Source: Pholis gunnellus (taxonomy: Eukaryota; Chordata; Actinopteri; Perciformes; Pholidae). From it: 64,000 nt of DNA. The DNA is taken from NCBI GenBank assembly GCA_910591455.2, contig OU342809.1, positions 20,501,427 through 20,565,426 on the forward strand, read 5' to 3'. Position numbers and translations under genes: made by a program. This document shows, piece by piece, positions 1-17,942 of the stretch; position 1 is the stretch's first letter, and each line of letters opens with the position of its first letter. Below the pieces are notes generated by a model. That model made no database searches. It saw nothing but the letters and a program-made list of their open reading frames with translations, and was not told the DNA's origin.

Positions 1-389
1 AAAATAGAACAAATCTGCGGTCAGACGCCACCTGAGCTCCATACCTGCTCTGGGTTTGTTTCTTGGGTTCAGCTTGGAAGGGGAAATTAGATTTTTCCGT
101 CGGTCTGTGCTTAAGTACATTTATCACTCAGATCACTCAGAGTTGTGGAGAAGAGGAAAAGTGGTCTGGCATGAGATCTGTCACTAAGTCCTCCACATTT
201 ATGTCACCAAACTATTTAGTGGCCGCTGAAATTGGGACCTCCTGTTTAGACTGTGGGAACTGTTGGCAGTTGGTGTAAAATCAACCAATGTTTCAGCTGC
301 TCATTGTGAAATAAACAACTTCTATGATGCTTTGCTTTGATCTCCAACTATAGCGTCACAATGTATGATTTACATTTTTTTATTTAATC

Positions 390-812
390 ATTTATCCGAA
401 CAGCATGGTACAGCAACTTGAGCGCAAAGAGAAGCTCTCCAAGATTGTCAGTATTGCAGGAAAGGTGATCGGCAAATCACAGAAACAACTTTGCAATATA
501 TTTGACATATTTGACATAGCTGTACACAGGAAGGCTAAACATAAAACTGCACTATTTTATTCCCTTTGCCACACAAGCATAGCCTCAGAATGACTGCATC
601 AAGCTACACTTGTTATTTTACAAGATGTGCTCCCTTTTATTATTTTTTATAATCTGCTGCTAACTGCTTATTTGCTCTATTGTATATTATATATTGTGTA
701 TTTGTGAGTTGTACTTACGTGTTAGGTGTATTGTATGTACATGTGCTGTTCTTGGAGAAGCAAAAGACGAATTTCCACTAAGGTGGACAATAAAGTCAAT
801 CTGTCTATCTAT
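390..812 (+). mobile_element. Decayed 3' end of a LINE (L2/CR1-like)
   Basis: The frame at 405-593 reads LERKEKLSKIVSIAGKVIG followed by a KSQKQLCNIF-type segment. This resembles the region after the reverse-transcriptase domain in teleost non-LTR elements (pattern L.KIV..AGK.IG..Q..L..I). The similarity then fades and a stop follows. At 768-812 comes the typical tail: an 'aatttccactaaggtggac' block, an 'aataaagt' and a short (TCTG/TCTA)n run. This is the 3' end of a 5'-truncated plus-strand copy. The 5' limit is approximate, and the family is assigned from remembered teleost LINE tails, not from a search. It is not functional. Confidence 0.6.
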
Positions 813-840
813 GGAATTAAATAATTACATTGAAAAAGTC

Positions 841-1310
841 CAACTGACAATGGGGTGCAGCCAGGCGGCAATGAAAAGAGACGCCAATGCGGAAGTGCCT
901 AATAACTTGCATTCTCTCTACTGGCCATCAGGGGGAGACTCCTCTGGTTGCAAAAAGAAGTCTGATTGTACATGAGTTTATGGTCTCAATTGCTAGTGTC
1001 AAGTCTTCCTTGAAACAGCATGATGTTCATTTAGTAAATTATGTTTCCATTTAAAGTAAAATAGACAATAAAGCAGGGTATGCTTTAGGGCGGGTCACCT
1101 TATGATTGACAGGTCTCTACCACGACGTCTCTACCACAGGAGTGACGCTGTACGTCATTTCCATTTACTGGTTGCAAAAAAAAAAGATGATGACAGCCAG
1201 AATCCAAGATGGCGACAGCCAAAATGCAGAACTCGATGCTTCAAACCTGTAGTCTACAAACCAATGGGTGACGTCACAGTTAAATAGTCTATGGGTGCCG
1301 CTTTACCAGT
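841..1310. repeat. Teleost interspersed repeat, non-autonomous
   Basis: Blocks such as 'gcattctctctactggcca', 'gactcctctggttgcaaaaa', 'gcagggtatgctttagggcg' and 'ccaatgggtgacgtcac' belong to a high-copy repeat I know from many teleost genomes. It starts about 28 bp after the LINE tail. I see no coding capacity; the 61-codon frame inside it is a chance frame. The class (SINE-like or non-autonomous DNA element) and exact ends are not resolved. It contains a diverged CTCF-like word (catcagggggaga). Confidence 0.6.
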
Positions 1311-4300
1311 TTCTACACTGTAGAAGTAAGCTTTAGTCAGGTTTTAGTTTTGATGTTGTTGTACGTCTGAATATTTTATTCTAGATCATTCATCAGAACC
1401 AAAAACATCAATAACAAACAATATGTCCCTTTTGTAAACAAATAATGTTTACTACATCAGAAGACCAAGCATTTCTTTCACCGTTGCAATACATATTCAC
1501 AGTTATGTGGGATGTTTTCATACTCTCAGTAATGGAACAATATGTCCAACAATAGCGTCCCTGACATCCTCATCAATCCGTTCCCGGTGTAGCTGTCGTA
1601 GCAGTAATATGTTCGAGAGAACAGAGGGTCAGCAGTAGTAATGAAATGCATTCAACTGGCCCCCACTGGACATGTGACATCTTGTGCAGGTATCCAAAGG
1701 AAGAGGTTCATTAACGGAAAACGCAAGCAGCGTACGTCAGGACTTTGACCCGGAAAACAAACCTGGGGACCCTGGTAGTTAGAGATAATGCTGTAATTGT
1801 GTTGGGCAGGAAACTAAAGGTATTAAGAGAATTTCAGAAGCCTGACAATACAGTAAATCTATTTTTTTCCCGCTTAGACCTCTATTTTTAATCCGTTAAC
1901 CGATACTAATATGCATTTCTGAACTTTCAACGCCTCAATATTGAGTTTTCCTTCACCCTGATGTAATGTTGGTGAGTGAACAGCCTGTAGATGTAAATGG
2001 GTTTCTCCCTCGTCACAGTGGAGCTCACTTCCTGTCACTGGCCCTGGGTGGGAGCGCACAATGACGAACACCACCCACACTGGCTCCCTGGCAGGCAGTC
2101 ATGCTGACGGGCAGGGTGACACAGGGGTTATTTGTTTCTGTCAGAAGCACAGAAATAGTCTCCCAACTTCTCCGGGAGTGGACAAAGCAGGCCCGCATTC
2201 ATTGGCGTGCTACCGGGGCGGGATGTGCTCTTGTTGTGATTACCTACCTCTGTAGAGGAAGGGCTTTCTCTGTGGACCTATGGAAAAATGCAGCTGTTTG
2301 CCAAGTGCCATGATTAGCGCCCTGCTCGGTTCCTGGGTCAGCTCTGAGGGCAAAAGTGTCTCGACCAGCCAGGGGTTTTCCACAGGCTTTTGCCTGAGCT
2401 GTCATCATTATTGCTCACAGTAGAGCCCCAACATATTCCACTTTGAACGGCTGTACGACATTACTCCCTTCAGTGTGTGGTGGGAGTTGGATCAGACATT
2501 GGCTTTACATATGGTTTGAATATTGTATAGTTAATGGCCTCAATTTTTCATTGAGTCATGTTATTTGATGTAAGCGGATCAAGAGATTGGAGGGTGGGAA
2601 CTGTTGTGGCGATAAGTATCTCATGTTGAATTAAAGTGTACCCTATACCACCTACTGTCAGGTTCTTCTAGCTGGGTAGAACTCTCGCAGTGCATTCTGA
2701 ATTACAAACTCAGCGTTTGCCAGAAAAAGCACAACCGGTTAATGGTTCGGAACTTTGGCTTATCTTGGCCATCGACGCAACAAAAGCTATAATTATCTGC
2801 AAAATAAACTCACTTCCTTGATTGTTAGACAAATAATGCATTAAACAGTTCCAGATAAACTTTGTTTTCCACTGTGTTGCCAGCCCCTGTGGATAAGGAG
2901 AGGCATTCAGGCCACCAATGCTGGAAGACCATTTCATTGGGCTACTCAGGAAGTTGAGTGCTCCATGAAATATGAACGCTTTGTAGAACCAATTATTATA
3001 TTAAAACTCATTCGCTCTCTATGAACAGAACAGAAAAAAATGCCCTTTCCGTTTCCCACCTGCCAATAGATTGAGTTTTGCTTGTGTATGTTAGCATTGT
3101 GTGTCTCCCAAGGCCATCTTTATATAGGCCCAGATATTATTTTTGGCATTTTTTTTTTATGACTTGTACCTCCCACTCCTCCCACTTTCTCTGGCCCACC
3201 TCCACGAGGGCCGAGGAAGCCTGGCACTCGCCTGAAGCTCTCAGCCAGTCCTGGGCAGCTGGGATCTGGGGGAGCTCCCTGCCGTTCTGCCGTGTGCTGG
3301 CAGCCCCCTTTCTCTTGCCCCCGCCACTCTTAATACTGCCTTTTTACTTCCAGCCAGCTTCAGAATACAATACAGAGGAGCCCTGTGCTGTGCTTTGCTG
3401 TGAACACAGACACACACCCGTGGGCGAACGCACACACATCCACACTTTTATAAGCCATTGAAAGAGACAAGACCAAAGGCGGAAAGAGGAGCAGACGCCT
3501 CTCAGATGCTGGGCTTGGCTTCATGTGCCTCTTGACACAGACGGCCGCACACAAGATAACTGTTGTTTTTTGTTTATGGAAGGATCCTCTGCCACACTCC
3601 ACGCTCTCTTCATCTGGTCACTCCTAAAGGGCCACAGCCAAGAGCCACAGGGGAAAAGAAAAATGGAACTGTCGCTACTGTATGTGTGGATGTGTGTTTA
3701 CATGAAAGAGAGAGTGCATGTAAGCCAGTGGGAATGCACACTTATTGTACAGTCTTGGACGCTACTATTCTACTGTAGCTTCCGCATCGAGTGTGTTGTT
3801 TGATCAGCTTGGTTCAGTGTGGAGGGGACGCGGAGGCCATCTTGTTCCACTGGGGTCTCAGTCACAATAAAGTCATTACAGCAGGTGATGTGTGTCCATC
3901 CGCTCGAACCTGATATACGATATACGACGGGGGGGGGGACTCACTGAGCCTGTTTGATATCTAAAAAGACAATGCCAGTTTAATTATATTCTTTACTCTC
4001 TTCTTTAGACATGAAATATCTAAAAACAACAGAGGAAGTGCACCCTTAACTGCTGGTAAGGAGCAGTGTCGAGCAATTTCAAAAGTTACTGAACCTACAA
4101 GAGAAAATCACACATTTGCAGATTTCATCAAGCTTCACTTGGGCACTTCATTTTTTTTTGTTTTTAGTCATTTTCACCAAAGAAAAATCAGATGAGCTGT
4201 GTAAGAGAAACCATGATGAAACCCAGAAGACATATCTAAACCCACCAATATATGTTCCCATAAACATGAATTCAAGTGTGTGTCCCACTCTAGATTAATC

Positions 4301-7300
4301 ATCTCTGATATCATGAGCTTCCTTTTTTTTCAAAGATACATTAAATACAGTCACACAGTTTGCATACTGTAAAATATATGTCCAGGTTTAACCTTTGATG
4401 GGTGTTAAATAATTATTTTTCTGTCAGCAAATTAATCTCAATCAATGACACGCCTCATTGGTTGTACTGTGTTGCCTATTAAAAGGTATTACATGAATAT
4501 ATGTTTTATGATCACATTTTATGAGGCTATATATATATATATTTAGTATGTTTCCAGTATTTGTACTTCAGGTCTCAGCTCCTCCCTAATGCCCACAGCC
4601 ATGTGCGGACAGAAACATGTTAGCCTGTACCAGGTTCTCAGCAGTTAAAACTAGTATAAAGAGAAATTCCTTCCTAATGGTGCATGAAAGTAATGTTTCA
4701 CCACTGTATTATTGTTTGCACCCCTGGCAGATCTTTTCCACATTACCTCAACACTGTACCTAAAGAAAACCGTATTCGCTTTCATGCAGTGCTATACATT
4801 TTTATTTCTCTTGCACAAAGTTTGACTGCCCAAGTTTCATGTGTCTCCCTTGACCTCTCGCCAAAATGTGCAGTTGGTAGGAAAGAGGCTGCAGCTGGAC
4901 CCTGATCAGGCCTGATGGCAATGGAGCATGAATAACAGGGTAGCCCTGGGCACTATGAAAAAGTCCCGCTGACGACTGTGCCGACAGGGTCACAGCCTAT
5001 CCATGCTGCCCCGCAAAAGAGGAGTGGGAGTAAACAGGCGTGATGGGGAGCGACAAAAAGAGACTTGGACTGTGTTCTTGTAAATAATTGCATTCATTGT
5101 ACTCTGCCACTGTTGGTTATGGTCACAAGCTGTTTGGTAGGCCCCTGTCTGTCTGGTCCTCCCCATGAGCCCGGTGTCAGCCCCTACGCCCCCAAGGGGA
5201 GCAAGTTGTGCCAGGGGTGAGGATGCCAGCTCCCTGACCCGGTGGCCCCGCATCTGACGTGCCCACGTCAGGAGCAAACGGTCCCTGGGCCAGCTCGGAG
5301 ACTCGGGGCGTGCTGTGCGCATGCTGCTCCGCTGTTAAATAAAGCTGGTTCAAAGAGCACATTCCTGCCCCCAGCCCAGCAGTGAAGTAGCGGGTTCTCT
5401 TGCTTGTAGTGTCAAAGCACCAGATTGTTTCATTTTATTGCTTTGCCTTTATCTCGGCCGACTCTGGTGCAATCTGATTGGATGCAGCATGTTATTAGCC
5501 TCTGTTGTTGGCTGTGGGAACAGCAGATGGCCTATTTGGACCAGATTACCTGTACTGCTTATCTTAAGTGAAGAATTTGTTCCAAGTGCTCAGATGTTTC
5601 AAGAAAGCTGCTCGTTCACGTTATGAATGCGGTGCAGTACAGTAGAGCGTATCTAGAAGTTAACACCCACTTCCACTGTAAAGCTGTAATAGCCAGCTGT
5701 GTTCACGGTGCATATTTTATGTATCGTGCTCATAGCAGATGATGATAACTCTTAAGGGTTGGTCATTTAAGTCCGAACGTACAGAAGACATATGAGTGCC
5801 GCTTTGCGTCACGTCACAGCAGCAACATTTTGAAGTGAAAAGAAAATGTGAGCTGTCACCAAAGATTTCAAGTGTTCTGCAGGGGCCTCATGCACCAGCT
5901 CATTGCTTTCTGTTTGCCTTTGAAATTCCTTTGAGGACTGACGAGACTCTCAGACAGACGTTGCGAAATGGACTGTAACATGACAGGAATTTAAAAAAGA
6001 AATCAGAAACTTGTGTCTTGATTGTTCTCTCTGAATCTCCCCCTCTGGATTTCTCTTTTCTCCATCCTTTTATGCAAGTGTCAGCCGGAAGCCTCCGTTT
6101 GTTATTGCGTCCAATGTAAAATTTGCAAAAACAAGCGTGGGAACCAACCCGGCCCAACGCAGCTTCATCTGCAGCTTGTAATGCTAGAACCTCAATGACA
6201 TCATGTGTGTTGGAGTGTGGGGCTCTGCTAAGGGTGCTGTGCATCTCCTCAAAATACCGGTGGCTAAGTGGAACACACAAGCTGAGCCCGGCAATGGAAG
6301 TCAGATGCTCTCGGGCCCTTTCGTGCCGGCTAAAGTCGCCCCTTTCCTTTCTTCGTCCCCTGATGGGTTTAGGAGACTCAGATTGAGGGGCCTCCTCCAC
6401 GAGGGCTTCGTCTGACTTTCCTTTATGGTAAATGTCAGAAAATAAATGCAGGCCTCTGTAACAAAGTGGAATTGGATCTAATCTGCCTCAGGCCGCCGTG
6501 TTTGATCAGCACCACCGTCTGTACAGCTACCCACATCTTGACTAAGTAAAGAAAGTGCACAGCACATTCAGGATGTTATGGTATTTCGTTGGTTAATAAT
6601 CTGACGTCACAGTGGAAGAAAACTGTTTTCATATGTTGTTAGGTCATGTATTCATACATTCATTCACATCTTATCTTTGTTACCGCTCTTTTATTTTTTT
6701 TTCTATTTTCTCTTTAATTTTTTTTATTTTTAGGAACTTCCCCTAAAACCGCTAACCAGGTTTGTAAAATAAATTATTTGGGTTTCATATTGTATACATT
6801 ATCCTGCTGAGTACTTGCATCTGTGTTGCATTCCTGCAGTGCAAAGAGAATTTGCCATTTCTAACCCAGCAGCCGAAATCTGATACACTGCCTGGATTTA
6901 ATGGAGCCTTTATATGACTCTTGAGATCATCCTGTTGTGAATAAATTGTTCTTCATGAGAATTGTAAGAATAATTGTAGGTGGGGAATGTTTAATCTGGT
7001 CCGACTGAGGGTAAATCATTCTGCCACAATTGTGATCAGATCAAAGACGGGAGAGAACAAAAACTCCTGGGCCCACAGGTAGTGGAGCAGTTAAACTGGA
7101 AGTATGAAACACACCCACCCACGCACATTCAGTTTCCCAGCTAGTGTGGGATGATCCCTAAAGATGTGAAACCATGTCGTGTGTTGGTTTTGATCATGTG
7201 TTTGACATCAGATAATGGATAAGTGGTGGAGTGCAGAGGAAAAATACCTGAACTAAAGTGTATTGTTGCTTAAAAAACAGTCGTCGCTTGAATGTATTAA

Positions 7301-10300
7301 CAGCTGATAAATACATAAGACATATTTTCATTGTTGCACGCTATTAATTTTGTGCTTACGTCAGACATTCCAGAAAGTCACTGGAGTTTGACTGTGAGCT
7401 GTTAAGTGCTTGACTTCCTTTAAAAACCCAACATTGCTCTGCTGTGGCGATGGCATCAGAAAAAACAAAACAAAACAAAAACAGATGCAACTAGAAATTA
7501 CTGTGAGAGAGAGCGTGCATACTGTAATCTCACAGAGACTGAACAATCGCTTAAATGTATTATGATAATAGATAGTTTTAATGCATTTGGATCTGGATCT
7601 GCATACGAGTACTGTATTTTCATCAAAGTACAGTAGTTCATGAGAAAAAAATCTCAAAAATGTCACGCAATGTTAAAACATTCCCTGAATCCAAATACTG
7701 ATCCAAATCCAGACCAAAACACGACGGCTTACCTCTCTGTATGTTATTGAGATTTATCCACTTTTTCAACAAACACACAAACTAGCTGAAAACAAAAACC
7801 TCCTCAGAGGAGGCAACTAGTGTCTTCGCCAAAAAGAAGTCATTTGAGTTTTCGTTGCATGATTTATGAAAGAGAGACCGCTTGTATTGAGTTTGCATCT
7901 GCAATCTCTGTGTGTACGCTGGAGCAGGTGGAGGTGAAGACGACGTTGATATAGATGTTAAAGCTGACGTAATGCAGCCACACGTAAATGTCTTAAAGCG
8001 AAAACAAAAAAGGTTTTCTTGCAGTCTGCAGTGATTTTACAGTTAACGTTCAAGTTTGGTGAAAACAAACGCATTGTAACCAATGCAATGCAAGATAAGA
8101 ATAAAATATACAGATAATTTAACATGTAACAACAGATGATTTTAGATCCATAAATTTAACCTCCTTACTTTGTTCCTAAATAGGCTCAGTGGTGTAAACA
8201 CGGATCCTACTGGAATACCAGTATTGCAAGTAACTTCTGTCAGCATGATCATAGTCTGTTTCTGTAAAACTCAGCCAGCAAAACATAATAAACTAGATAG
8301 TCTGTTTTATGTAAAGCCAGAAAGACAAAGAAGGTAATCATGTAATTTCGCAAGTGCACCATAGGGAAAAAAACGCACGTCAAGACAGAGGAAGATAAGC
8401 AAACTGAGCCGCTGTTTCACATTATCACTACATAATCATTAAAAAAAAGTTAGGAGTTATTAGCAGTTTTAGTGTGCCAAATGTGATTAGTTGTTTCTTT
8501 TCTATTGGCGATGAATGCAGCAGACTCAGCCCCAGTTTTGCCGAACACTCTTTCTCTATGTCTAAGAGTTTGTGAATGCCTAGTTTTGTTACTCAAAATG
8601 TGAACCAAGACACACGTGCAGTATTCTTTGGGCTTTGTTCAGTATGCCGTTCTCGATAGAAGAAAAATCTCCATGCAGTTTGCAGCACATGGTCCAAATG
8701 CTACGCTTCTCTGTACTTCCTTCCTCATGATGCATACTCTTGTACCTCCCTTTCACATCCGTTTGCCCCCTTCCACTGGAACCAGAAAATCAATCTGCAG
8801 CATACACGTTGTCAAACAATGATGTAGACCCCGGTCTACCCCATCCATGGGGCCAGACGTGATTGAGTCAAGATCTGGTCTGGGCTGTTTGAAATACGGT
8901 CTCAATTACTCAGTGCAGGGCTCCCACAAAACCAGAGTTTTATACACACATACGAGCACACATGCATACACTCACATCCCCATTTTACCCGTTAAATTAA
9001 AGTGAGATTACTATCGGTGCATCCCAAATGCGCTTTTCGGTAAATACAGCTCCGTTTCCTGTTCACATCCCCCACTGCGTTGCGCTCTCCATGCTACGTA
9101 GTAATTGACCGAGCCCGTCGGAGGTGAGGTGAGGTGGATGGAGATGGAGATGGCGACGCATGGCAGTCATATGTGACTGAGGCCACTGGGAGAGTCTGAT
9201 GTGGGAACCATTAGCGCACAGCGGCGGTAGAAGTATGGAGAAACACGCAGAGTGTGCAGCTTGAACAAATAAGATCCTCTGTGTTTTGCAGTGAATAACT
9301 CTACTGCCTTATAACCAGTTTGAAGTGTGGTTTGCTGGCGATGACATCAATGACAAACAGAGCGCTCTGGTTTCCTCTTCAGGGATGGAAACCGCTGCTT
9401 TGAACTTCAACAACTTCGCCATTCATCCCTTATGGATGTAGACTTTAGGAACTTAAGTCCTGCGTAAAAGTGTCACAGCCAAAATACTTCCATGCATGAC
9501 GTTTTAAAATTCATCAAAATAATACAAATAAAAGTATTATTTGGTGTTTTAGGTCGTGTTGAAATAGAAATTAGTTTTGGAAAAGTGAAAAACAAAAGTG
9601 AACATGGATTTTTGATTTGTAACCGTTTCAGTCAAATTTAACCAAAATGATTCTGCTCAACCACATCACTGTCTTTGCAGCCAGTTTATTACAATTTTGG
9701 TGGAAATGTTGGAAGGAAGGGTGTCTTCTAGTGATTTAGTATTGCACATCTGTAAAATGGTTGGACTCACAAGAGACACGTAAAAAAAAAGTGGTCCAAA
9801 CTGTAGCATCAGAGCCCAAGATATTCTCATCCGATGACATCACCAGGTTTAATTTGTTCAAACTTTGTATAGCTCCTCCAGAGTCACAGAAGACATTATA
9901 CAACTGTTTTCACTGGCTGAGTAGTACTCCTCATGACGAGTACACTTAAAACCATATGTAAAAATGGGATTGGTGGGAATGGGGCATCCTGATGGGGACC
10001 AGTGTTGTATTTATGAGTTTGGTTTTACGTGCAACAATCATCTATGATTGCTCAGCGGAAACAGTACTACATTAATTCTGATGCATTCGTTTCTCTATTG
10101 TATTGTATGATCGCAAAGGAATGCGAATCATTTTAGAAGTCAAATCCAAATCCTGTTTTTCAGAGTCTGTTTCAGCCGATCTGTCAGCTTTGAGATTCCG
10201 ACAGTTTTTAGATCCCATAGCTGGAAAGTTTCTTTTGAGTCATACAGTACTGGGTACAGTACTCAGTGTATGAATACAGTCCACTGGTACGCTGAGCCGT

Positions 10301-11128
10301 CTTATGCAACCTGCTCCAGTGTTCAAAGGCTGCTGAGTGCCCTCTCCTGCTTTGTCAGGCTCACACAAGGGTTTATCAAGTGTAGGGTGGGAAGGCATGA
10401 CGCTGGAGGACTTTGGAAGTGTGTGCTTGTGTGTGTGTGTGTATGCAGCAGGTTTGCCTCTTTGTGCGCAGATTCATCTGTGAATGGGATTTGGAAGATG
10501 AGTCTGCACCCCGGATGCGCCTGCCTGTGTTTACACATGATTACATGTGTTCACTTGTGTCGCCGATGTGAGTGCACGCGTGTCTTTTCTTAGGACGGGG
10601 GTGAATGCTGAAAAAGTGGCGCAGGAGTGCGAAGCGCGTTGCTTTGAACCCCGCTCCAGTTGTTTGTGATTGCAGATCGAAAGAGTGACTGACAGATGGA
10701 CTAACTGTCCTGCCGCCCACGCTGTTGACAAGGCAGGGCGCCTGGTGATGTTGTCATTCGGTAAAGTACAAACGGGAACGACACTGACCGACCCAAGGAC
10801 TCTTTGAACTCCAGATGAATTGCGGGTCTATCAGCAGCTGTTCCAAATGACCTTACCCCACAAAAATCAATCAGCACAAACATACTGGGAGGGCGAGGTG
10901 TGTGTTGGTCTTTTGCGTGCGGGCTGGTCCAATGTGTTATGTACAATGATGATGCAGGGAAACGGGGATCTTTCCCAAAAGTCTTTTGATGTTTTCTCAC
11001 ATTGTCATGGTTCACTTTAGTCCTTCTGTCCCTTTCGAAGCTGCTTTTTTCCACTGACCCGAGTTCAACAGATTAGACTAGTGGACTCGACCCAATGGAA
11101 AACTCAAACAGCACAAACCAGCCAAAAA
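1311..11128. other. Unique non-coding stretch, no supported gene
   Basis: Nothing that behaves like a gene is visible in about 10 kb. The longest frame (5900-6400, minus, 166 codons) matches no family I know and has no splice or promoter context. Small low-complexity items: a (TA)n run near 4532-4551, a G10 run near 3930, an AAAAC-type run near 7462-7483, a GAGGT/GGAGAT stretch near 9121-9150 and a short TG run at about 10425-10445. Confidence 0.6.
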
Positions 11129-11145
11129 CACACACACACACACAC
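11129..11145. repeat. (CA)n microsatellite
   Basis: Short pure dinucleotide run, preceded by an A-rich stretch. Confidence 0.9.
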
Positions 11146-11354
11146 CAAGTGTCAACGTGCTCTTTTCAATGATTGAAAGGTGCCATTGCACTTGTTAACC
11201 TCTCACTTCACATGTATGGAGAAACCCAATACAGGATAGTAGAAGAGAAAGGCAGTGAGGTTTGAGAAGCATCAGACAGACCTCCGGACATACAGTACAG
11301 CACTTCACTTGTCTGCCAGGTTGCCACACCCATCTGGGCGCTGGGCAGGACACA

Positions 11355-11379
11355 CTGGCTGGCTGGCTGGCTGGCTGGC
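11355..11379. repeat. (CTGG)n microsatellite
   Basis: About six copies of a CTGG/GGCT tetranucleotide in a row. Confidence 0.9.
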
Positions 11380-11769
11380 ATTAATACCTCTGTTGGCAAA
11401 GCCTCTCTAGATTTTTTTTCTCTTTTTTTCATGCCCGTCTCTCTTTCTGTCATATTGTGTCTATATGCCTGCCTGTTGCCCCGGTGCATGCAAATGTGGG
11501 CCGAGGCATGCGTCGGTTATCTCCTTCTGGAAAAGCAGTGCCCTTGTTGCTTCATATAGCCCGGCTCTAGTGACCGACCATTGATAAGGCTAATGTCTCC
11601 CGATAGCCACCAAGCTTTCCTTTCAAGTCCCGTCACAAAACAGCCGGCACCCTTTTATGTTGTTTTCCCAAGCCAAGGACAGACAGGCCTCTCTACAGGA
11701 CCGAGCTGGCTAATCAGTAATCACTAACTTGCTGAGCCCAGCAGTCCCGTTCAGACGGGCTGCTTTTTC

Positions 11770-12080
11770 ACCCCTTCCTCGTCATCTTCTTCCTTTGCTT
11801 CCTCCACTTCTACGTTTTCTTCTTCTACACTCTATTCTTTTTCCTTTTCTTCTTCGAAGACTGTAGCTTCCCTGGAGTCTAAAGCTTTTGATGATGATGC
11901 TTTTCTTCTGCATGGTGGGTAAAATGAACAGACCACCGTGTCTTTCTTTCTCTTTCTTTGTCTCTTTATGTCTTTCTTTCTTTCTTTCTCTACTCACTTC
12001 TCTATTCTACTCTTCCCATCCCTCCCCGTCTCCCTCCCTCGTTCTCTGTTGTGTCTTTGCTCATCTTCTCTCTCGTTAGA
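11770..12080. repeat. Pyrimidine-rich low-complexity tract with (CTTT)n
   Basis: Mostly C and T on the plus strand for about 300 bp, with CTTT and TTCT repeats around 11940-11995. Open frames here on either strand are Ser/Phe/Leu-rich or Lys/Arg-rich and are composition artefacts. Confidence 0.8.
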
Positions 12081-12366
12081 ACAAATGCCGCCCCCTTAGC
12101 CCGCTAATGAATCAAGATACAGAAGGGGGGATCAGGAGGTCTGGGGCCGTAACTGTGCCACAGACACATGGCGTTATATTGAAACATTAGTACCACTGTA
12201 TGACTTTATTTAGGACTTGCCAAAGAAAATTGATTAGGTGACAGAGATGGAACAAAGGAGGAATCATCCTCGGCCACCCTGACTGGGCTTCTTCTTTCAG
12301 AGCCAACAGCAGCAGATCCTCTCCAAACTTTTGCTGAGAAGCGATCTGGCCACGCTTGTTGAAAGA

Positions 12367-12383
12367 CCCCCCCCCCCCCCCCC
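12367..12383. repeat. C17 homopolymer
   Basis: Seventeen consecutive C on the plus strand (G run on the minus strand). The length is prone to sequencing error. Confidence 0.95.
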
Positions 12384-12561
12384 TTGTCCCTCGGTTCAGT
12401 CCTACAGTCTGTTGTCAAAACTCCACATTGTTATAGTAGTTCTCACCTGCGCCTACAGCGCACATGAATTTATTTATTAGCATTTGAATGTATGTCTTGT
12501 TCAAATTCGTATCTATGATCATCGAGCCGACTGGAACGGAATCATTGCATTGTATTTATAT

Positions 12562-12579
12562 TCTCTCTCTCTGTCTCTG

Positions 12580-12628
<49 letters not shown>

Positions 12629-12675
12629 GTCTCTCTCTGTCTCTGTCTCTGTCTCTGTCTCTGTCTCTGTCTCTG

Positions 12676-12706
<31 letters not shown>

Positions 12707-12760
12707 GTCTCTGTCTCTCTGTCTCTGTCTCTCTGTCTCTCTCTGTGTCTCTGTCTCTGC
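12562..12760. repeat. Imperfect (CTCTGT)n hexanucleotide array
   Basis: About 200 bp of CTCTGT units mixed with runs of pure CT. All three plus frames and one minus frame stay open across it (Ser-Leu, Cys-Leu, Arg-Asp repeats), which explains the long frames at 12484-12853. No protein is implied. One strand is nearly all pyrimidine apart from the periodic G. Confidence 0.95.
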
Positions 12761-17331
<4,571 letters not shown>

Positions 17332-17407
17332 GTTGCATGTCTCTCTTTCCAGTCTGCCACTTCACTCTTCATCTGTCCAATAAAGACAAAAGAAATGCCC
17401 TAAAAAA
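17332..17407 (+). mobile_element. 3' tail of a teleost retroelement
   Basis: The stretch runs 'gttgcatgtctctctttcc', then a pyrimidine-rich segment, then 'tgtccaataaagacaaaag', then 'aatgccctaaaaaa'. This is a diverged match to a tail common in teleost genomes that ends in 'aataaaggc(g)aaaaagcccaaaaaa'. The upstream part of the element is too decayed to delimit. It is recognised from memory of the family, not by a search. Confidence 0.45.
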
Positions 17408-17920
17408 GGCGGACTGCATTCAAGCTATGTAAACGGAAGATGGTGTCCTTTTATTTAAACAATAAAGGTTAGGGAGAATGAGGTTTTGCTCTTAAATGTC
17501 CAGAAAGTTAAAACACAAGGTGCAACCTGACAGAAACCAGGACATGAAAGTATGTACAGTAATTTAAAGTTAAAGTACAGACGGGAAGAAAGAGAAAGAA
17601 AGAAACCAAAGCTACAGTTCAAGTGACATGCTCGAGTTCTCTGAGTGTAGAGTAGCAGGAATTGTGCATAAAAAAGACAGAAGTGTTTTTCACATGATTT
17701 AATTGATTTTGATTCTCAATGTTCTGAAACGTCTCTCACTGGTATAAGCTGAGCTTTCTCTTAGCTTCTTTTTAGTTTAAAATGTGTATTTTTCACACTT
17801 TAACACCTCGACTTGGTCTAAACCACATATACCGCTGGTCTAAAGGAACACATCCTGGACTCTGCTTTGTGCTGTTGTTTTGTTGGCTGGTTGATCTGTG
17901 GTTAACTTGTTCACAGCTGG

Positions 17921-17942
17921 CACACACACACACACACACACA
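17921..17942. repeat. (CA)11 microsatellite
   Basis: Pure CA dinucleotide run. Confidence 0.95.

Noticed and set aside
5900..6400. 166-codon minus-strand frame outside simple repeats
   Set aside because: No recognisable domain and no splice, promoter or polyadenylation context. Other frames overlap it on the plus strand.
6500..6530. REST/RE1-like 'tcagcacc' half site
   Set aside because: Only the left half matches; the right half is absent at either usual spacing.
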